A stretch of 48,781 nt of DNA, from NCBI GenBank assembly GCA_016283175.1, contig JAEEMK010000001.1:1-48781 (forward strand), read 5' to 3'. The notes below the pieces were generated by a model that saw only the letters and a program-made list of their open reading frames with translations, was not told the DNA's origin and searched no databases. Numbering within the stretch: the stretch's first letter is position 1; each line of letters opens with the position of its first letter. Positions 45,252 to 48,781 of this stretch are shown here, piece after piece. The translations under genes and the position numbers were made by a program. The stretch comes from Bacteroidales bacterium (GTDB taxonomy: Bacteria > Bacteroidota > Bacteroidia > Bacteroidales > P3).

Positions 45252-45709
45252 AAAAAATATTGCTATTTTTGACTGCATCATTATTGTTGGTATCGTGCAG
45301 CAAAAGAGTTTTGCTGGATGAAACCCACGATTTTGCCAACAACATATGGCTGCGATTTGAACCCGAAGTGTTCAAAGTGGATGTGAAAAACATTGATGAC
45401 CCTTATCTCGTTACAATGACATTGAGCTACGATACGTCGTTGTTTGATTATGAGACTCTGCCGCTTTCAGTCGAGTTTTTTGTCGACAGTAATGCCCGCC
45501 ACACTTTTTTTCCGTCAATACGTCTCGTGAACAGTGACGGTGTACGTCGGGGAACAGTCATTGGACAATACTGTACGGTGAGCGATACGTTGGACCGCTG
45601 CCGACTGTACAACGAAGCAGACCAATATACATATCGCATCAAACAGCGCACCAGCAAGTATGAAATTGATGGTATATCGGGAGTCGGTTTAAAGATAGAG
45701 AAACTATAA
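45248..45709 (+). CDS. gldH: GldH-like lipoprotein
   Basis: A 153-residue lipoprotein starting with GTG inside the asd stop (GTGA), so translationally coupled. The signal peptide ends in the lipobox L-V-S-C17. The mature part shows the pattern of gliding-motility lipoprotein GldH, with the C-terminal Y-T-Y-R-I-K-Q-R-T-S-K-Y, then E-I-D-G-I-S-G-V-G-L-K-I-E-K-L matching best. GldH is needed for gliding in Flavobacterium, but non-gliding Bacteroidales also carry it, so an envelope role is more general. Assignment is from pattern only; other small lipoproteins remain possible. Confidence 0.6.
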   Translation: MKKILLFLTASLLLVSCSKRVLLDETHDFANNIWLRFEPEVFKVDVKNIDDPYLVTMTLSYDTSLFDYETLPLSVEFFVDSNARHTFFPSIRLVNSDGVRRGTVIGQYCTVSDTLDRCRLYNEADQYTYRIKQRTSKYEIDGISGVGLKIEKL

Positions 45710-45752
45710 GAATTGCATTTAAAGCTTTGCTTAATTCAATAGCTGAATATAG

Positions 45753-47603
45753 TTGATTGATAGTAGTATAAATAAAAACATTGAGCGTATTAAACTCAAG
45801 CTGCGCACAGTACCCGAGACGCCAGGGGTATACCAATACCTTGACGAATCGGGTACGGTGATCTATGTCGGTAAGGCACGCAACTTGCAGCGACGGGTAA
45901 GCTCGTACTTCAATCGCTATGACGACCATAGTTCAAAGATAAAGATGCTGGTGCGACACATCTACGACCTCAGGACAACCGTAGTGGCTACCGAAGTCGA
46001 CGCCCTGTTGCTGGAAAACAACCTCATTAAAGAGTACCAGCCGAGATACAACAGTATGCTCAAGGACGATAAGACCTATCCTTATCTTTGTATTACTGAC
46101 GAAGACTATCCGCGGCTGATTTTTACACGCGACCGTACCAACATTAAAGGCCATTTTTTTGGCCCGTATCCAAACCAGCGCATACTGCGTGAGCTGCAGG
46201 AAATAATCCGCAAACTTTTCTTTTATCGCAGCTGTAGGAAAAACCTTAAGTGGAATGCCGATAAAAACATAGTTACTGGTGGCGATAGACCTTGTATGAA
46301 TCATCAAATAGGACTATGCAAAGCACCTTGCGTGGGAATGCAGAGCCACGAAGAGTACTTGGACACGGTGAATCAAATACGGAAAATGCTTAGGGGCGAT
46401 TTTGGCGAGATACTTGACTCTATGAAGAAAACAATGTTTGACTTTGCAGACCAGCTGCGTTTCGAGGAAGCAGAAGTTATGCGTCGCAAAATCAGACTTC
46501 TGGAAGAGTATCAATACAAGTCGACAGTTGTCAACACAAACGTTCGCGATGTTGATGTGTTTTCCATCCTCTCGAACTCCAAATACGCGTATGTCAATAT
46601 GATGCGTATCAAAAATGGCAGCATTGTTTACAGCTTTTCAACAGAAATAAAGAAACAACTTGACGAAAGCGACAGCGAGATACTTGCCACTGTTGTCCCT
46701 GCCTTGCACGAACGCACGGAAAGTACTGCAACCGAGGCTATTGTGCCATTCAAGGTTGATGATATCCCCGAAGATTATCTGAAACAGACCGTACCCACGC
46801 GCGGTGACCGCAAAGAACTGCTTGAACTCAGCGAACGCAATGTCCGTGCCTATCAGCACCAATGCGAACACCAACGTCTGCTTGTCGACCCCGACGGTGG
46901 TCGCAACCAGCTGATGGAAAGGCTTCAACGTGAACTGCACCTTCCGCGACTACCTCGCCAGATAGAATGTTTTGACAACTCCAATATTCAGGGAGCCTTC
47001 CCAGTGGCCGCTATGGTGCGTTTCACCGACGGCAAACCCAATCGCAGTGAATACCGAAAATATAACATAAAGACCGTTGAAGGCCCCGACGACTACGCCT
47101 CTATGGCCGAAGTCATCGAACGACGCTATCGACGACTCTCCGAAGAAGGAAAAACACTGCCCGATCTGCTCCTCGTCGACGGCGGTGCAGGGCAGATGGA
47201 AGTGGCTAGACGTGTGATTAACGATACACTTCATCTTGACATTCCAATTGCTGGCCTTGCTAAAGACCAACGTCATCGCACCAACGAACTGCTATGCTTC
47301 GACGAAGCTGGCAAAATAAGTGTTGTGGGTCTGAAACCTACCGACCAGCTGTTCCATCTCTTGGAACAGATACAGAACGAAGTGCACCGCTTTGCCATTA
47401 CATTCCATAGAGACAAGCGAAGCAAAGGCACATTTAAAACGCAACTAACAGACATTCCTGGCATTGGAGAAAAGACGGCTAGGGATTTGCTTCTTCGTTT
47501 CGGCTCCCTAAAAGAGGTCAAACTCCAAAACCTCGACGACCTTGCCAAAGTCGTCGGTCCAGCCAAAGCTCGGTTGGTGTGGAATTATTTTCAACAAGCA
47601 TAA
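45753..47603 (+). CDS. uvrC: UvrABC excinuclease subunit C
   Basis: A 616-residue nuclease that makes both incisions in nucleotide excision repair. The N-terminal GIY-YIG domain shows G25-V-Y-Q-Y-L and V-I-Y38-V-G-K-A. A UVR motif (L-R-F-E-E-A-E-V-M-R-R-K-I) lies mid-protein, the RNase H-like endonuclease has C-F-D-N-S-N, D-D-Y-A-S-M, L-L-V-D-G-G and H-R-F-A-I-T-F-H-R, and a helix-hairpin-helix pair closes the C-terminus (D-I-P-G-I-G-E-K-T-A). All key residues appear present. The start is a TTG directly after an in-frame stop; no ATG is available before the conserved N-terminus. Confidence 0.95.
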   Translation: MIDSSINKNIERIKLKLRTVPETPGVYQYLDESGTVIYVGKARNLQRRVSSYFNRYDDHSSKIKMLVRHIYDLRTTVVATEVDALLLENNLIKEYQPRYNSMLKDDKTYPYLCITDEDYPRLIFTRDRTNIKGHFFGPYPNQRILRELQEIIRKLFFYRSCRKNLKWNADKNIVTGGDRPCMNHQIGLCKAPCVGMQSHEEYLDTVNQIRKMLRGDFGEILDSMKKTMFDFADQLRFEEAEVMRRKIRLLEEYQYKSTVVNTNVRDVDVFSILSNSKYAYVNMMRIKNGSIVYSFSTEIKKQLDESDSEILATVVPALHERTESTATEAIVPFKVDDIPEDYLKQTVPTRGDRKELLELSERNVRAYQHQCEHQRLLVDPDGGRNQLMERLQRELHLPRLPRQIECFDNSNIQGAFPVAAMVRFTDGKPNRSEYRKYNIKTVEGPDDYASMAEVIERRYRRLSEEGKTLPDLLLVDGGAGQMEVARRVINDTLHLDIPIAGLAKDQRHRTNELLCFDEAGKISVVGLKPTDQLFHLLEQIQNEVHRFAITFHRDKRSKGTFKTQLTDIPGIGEKTARDLLLRFGSLKEVKLQNLDDLAKVVGPAKARLVWNYFQQA

Positions 47604-47634
47604 TCTTACACCTTGCTTTGTTGAATACACTTTA

Positions 47635-47931
47635 TCATTTTTTTATTGGAATTAGCGTCACTTCTACTGTGTCGCCGAACGATTTGCCTGTTTTGTGGCG
47701 TATTGCTTTTGTAAGCCCAATAACATAACAGATGCTGTCATCCTCATTGCGGACTCCCATATTTACAACGCTGCCTTCATAAGGTTCGTCGTCGAAAGTT
47801 GCTCTCACTTTCAGCCTGCCGACACCGTAAAGTGCTCGTATGTCGACAGGTACACGTACATATGCAGCGTCAAGCCCGTCACTCTGTTCGATGACGGCAG
47901 TGAAATGGTAGTGTTCAGGAATTGAGTTCAT
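47635..47931 (-). CDS. DUF1905 domain protein
   Basis: A 98-residue single-domain protein. H-F-T-A-V-I-E-Q followed by Y-V-R-V-P-V-D and V-R-A-T-F-D-D-E-P-Y-E-G-S, then G-L-T-K-A-I-R and G-D-T-V-E-V-T-L, match the small beta-barrel DUF1905 domain. No catalytic residues are known for it. It is convergent with uvrC; the 31-base gap shows no hairpin. Confidence 0.85.
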   Translation of the reverse strand: MNSIPEHYHFTAVIEQSDGLDAAYVRVPVDIRALYGVGRLKVRATFDDEPYEGSVVNMGVRNEDDSICYVIGLTKAIRHKTGKSFGDTVEVTLIPIKK

Positions 47932-48025
47932 AAAACTTATTATGAGGTTTCGTCTTGTATGAAGCCTACTTCGACGACTGGATTTGACACGGAACCCAAA
48001 GGTGTATGTCGAAAGTATTGTTCTG

Positions 48026-48433
48026 TCAGTGTCTGAATTGTAAACAATAATAACAGGCTGCTGCTGTGGTGATAAAAAACAATGTGATAACTATCCAAAA
48101 CCAAACACGTCGTTTGCGCGGAGGATAGGTCGTCTCAATTTGGTTTGGATCTAATAAGGATTCTGTTGTTTCGGACTCGACTAGGACAGAGACAGAAGTA
48201 ATGGCTGCCATTGTTTCTGCTCTGAGGTTGGATGCAGCATTGGAATCAGATGTTTGAGAAAATGTAGTCGAGTCTGTTTCTTTTTCAATCGTTGGTACTT
48301 CATTCATCAAGTCCTGCTCATTGTTGCCCATTTCGAATGGTGGCAAGGAGTCAAAGGCGTGTCCACAGTAGGGGCACGCCTTTTCCTTGTCATAGAATGG
48401 TCGGCCGCAGAGGCCGCAGGTGATGAGTTTCAT
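48026..48433 (-). CDS. Zinc-ribbon membrane protein
   Basis: A 135-residue protein with an N-terminal zinc ribbon (C6-x2-C9 and C20-x2-C23) followed by an acidic Ser/Thr-rich linker (about 30-95). A basic patch P-P-R-K-R-R precedes a C-terminal transmembrane helix (about 108-130). The ribbon would face the cytosol. Such small tail-anchored zinc-ribbon proteins are of unknown function. Its ATG overlaps the stop of the upstream peptidase gene by one base (TAATG), so the two are probably coupled. Confidence 0.75.
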   Translation of the reverse strand: MKLITCGLCGRPFYDKEKACPYCGHAFDSLPPFEMGNNEQDLMNEVPTIEKETDSTTFSQTSDSNAASNLRAETMAAITSVSVLVESETTESLLDPNQIETTYPPRKRRVWFWIVITLFFITTAAACYYCLQFRH

Positions 48434-48781
48434 TATTTTTTAAGATAAGTGTCGAACCAGTCGATGAAGTTGCGATGCCAGAGCAGGCTGTTCTGCGGTT
48501 TCAGCACCCAGTGTGTTTCGTCGGGGAAGTAGAGGTAGCGGCTGGGGATGCGACGCAGCTGGGCAGCGTTGTAGGCAGCCATACCCTGCGAGGCAACGAT
48601 GCGGAAGTCAAACTCTGAATGGATGACGCAGATGGGGCTGTTCCACTCACCCACGAAGAGGTGCGGCGAGTTGGCAAAGCCTTTCTTGATTTTGGGGTTG
48701 TTGTCGCGTTCCCAGTAAGGACCGCCAATCTCCCAGTTCTCGAACCACATCTCCTCGGTCTCGAGGTACTGCTGCTCGAAG
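48433..48781 (-). CDS. S9 family serine peptidase, C-terminal part (5' end outside window)
   Basis: The frame is open to the window edge, so this is the last about 115 residues of a longer protein. The visible part is an alpha/beta-hydrolase C-terminus with the catalytic acid in H-S-E-F-D-F-R and the catalytic histidine in D-E-T-H-W-V-L. The typical closing is W-H-R-N-F-I-D-W-F. This fits a prolyl-oligopeptidase/dipeptidyl-peptidase-IV-type enzyme, which trims peptides for uptake in these bacteria. The nucleophile serine lies outside the window. Confidence 0.85.
   Translation of the reverse strand, partial: FEQQYLETEEMWFENWEIGGPYWERDNNPKIKKGFANSPHLFVGEWNSPICVIHSEFDFRIVASQGMAAYNAAQLRRIPSRYLYFPDETHWVLKPQNSLLWHRNFIDWFDTYLKK

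Overview
The window is chromosomal DNA from a member of the phylum Bacteroidetes (Bacteroidota), most likely order Bacteroidales and probably an anaerobe. Four things point there. Several families are largely restricted to this phylum: DUF6029 and Omp28-like proteins, DUF6913-like and DUF6427-like proteins, and a GldH-like lipoprotein. Two secreted proteins end in type IX secretion (T9SS) C-terminal sorting domains. Six putative promoters carry the Bacteroidetes -7 element TAnnTTTG. Ribosome binding sites are A-rich with little Shine-Dalgarno character. A flavodiiron protein fits an anaerobic life. I see no rRNA, tRNA, CRISPR array, intact insertion sequence or prophage.

Layout. (1) 1-3119: the 3' end of serA with a strong terminator, an orphan ATP-grasp-like gene, a convergent secreted endonuclease/exonuclease/phosphatase-fold protein and a Cof-type HAD phosphatase. 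(2) 3487-14722, all minus strand and tightly packed: a T9SS-exported subtilase, a polytopic membrane protein, RNase HII, a DUF6913-like protein, DapA, a hotdog thioesterase, a long-chain polyprenyl diphosphate synthase, a TlpA-like thioredoxin, a DUF6029 barrel, an Omp28-like lipoprotein and a MATE transporter. (3) 14866-24060, minus strand: two more exported proteins, then a probable operon of a 7TM HD phosphodiesterase, a YfhO-like membrane protein and a flavodiiron protein. (4) 24061-24632: a 572-base regulatory region before groES-groEL that contains a 101-base near-perfect palindrome built from 11-bp repeats. (5) 24633-40262, mostly plus strand: groES, groEL, a 1031-residue TPR protein, an outer-membrane barrel, folC, parC, a glycosyltransferase, a rhomboid protease, rarD and a small barrel-like protein. 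(6) 40256-43395, minus strand: hflX and mutL. (7) 43552-47603, plus strand: an FKBP isomerase, asd, a gldH-like gene and uvrC. (8) 47635-48781, minus strand: a DUF1905 protein, a zinc-ribbon membrane protein and the 3' end of an S9 peptidase.

Most genes are housekeeping: amino-acid synthesis (serA, dapA, asd), isoprenoid and folate metabolism, DNA repair and topology (mutL, uvrC, parC, rnhB), proteostasis (groESL, FKBP, rhomboid) and envelope biogenesis. TlpA, DUF6029 and Omp28-like genes form a compact unit that looks like an envelope thiol/redox module.

The most unusual signals are non-coding. They are the 101-base palindrome at 24220-24320, paired TGnCA-N3-TGnCA dyads before groES, pyrimidine-rich AACCTTT-type tracts just before several start codons, a 10-unit heptamer array at 16446-16515, and degenerate 46-bp repeats at 37541-37680. 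Among proteins, three enzyme-family members have substitutions at expected active-site positions: the EEP-fold protein, MutL and the hotdog thioesterase.
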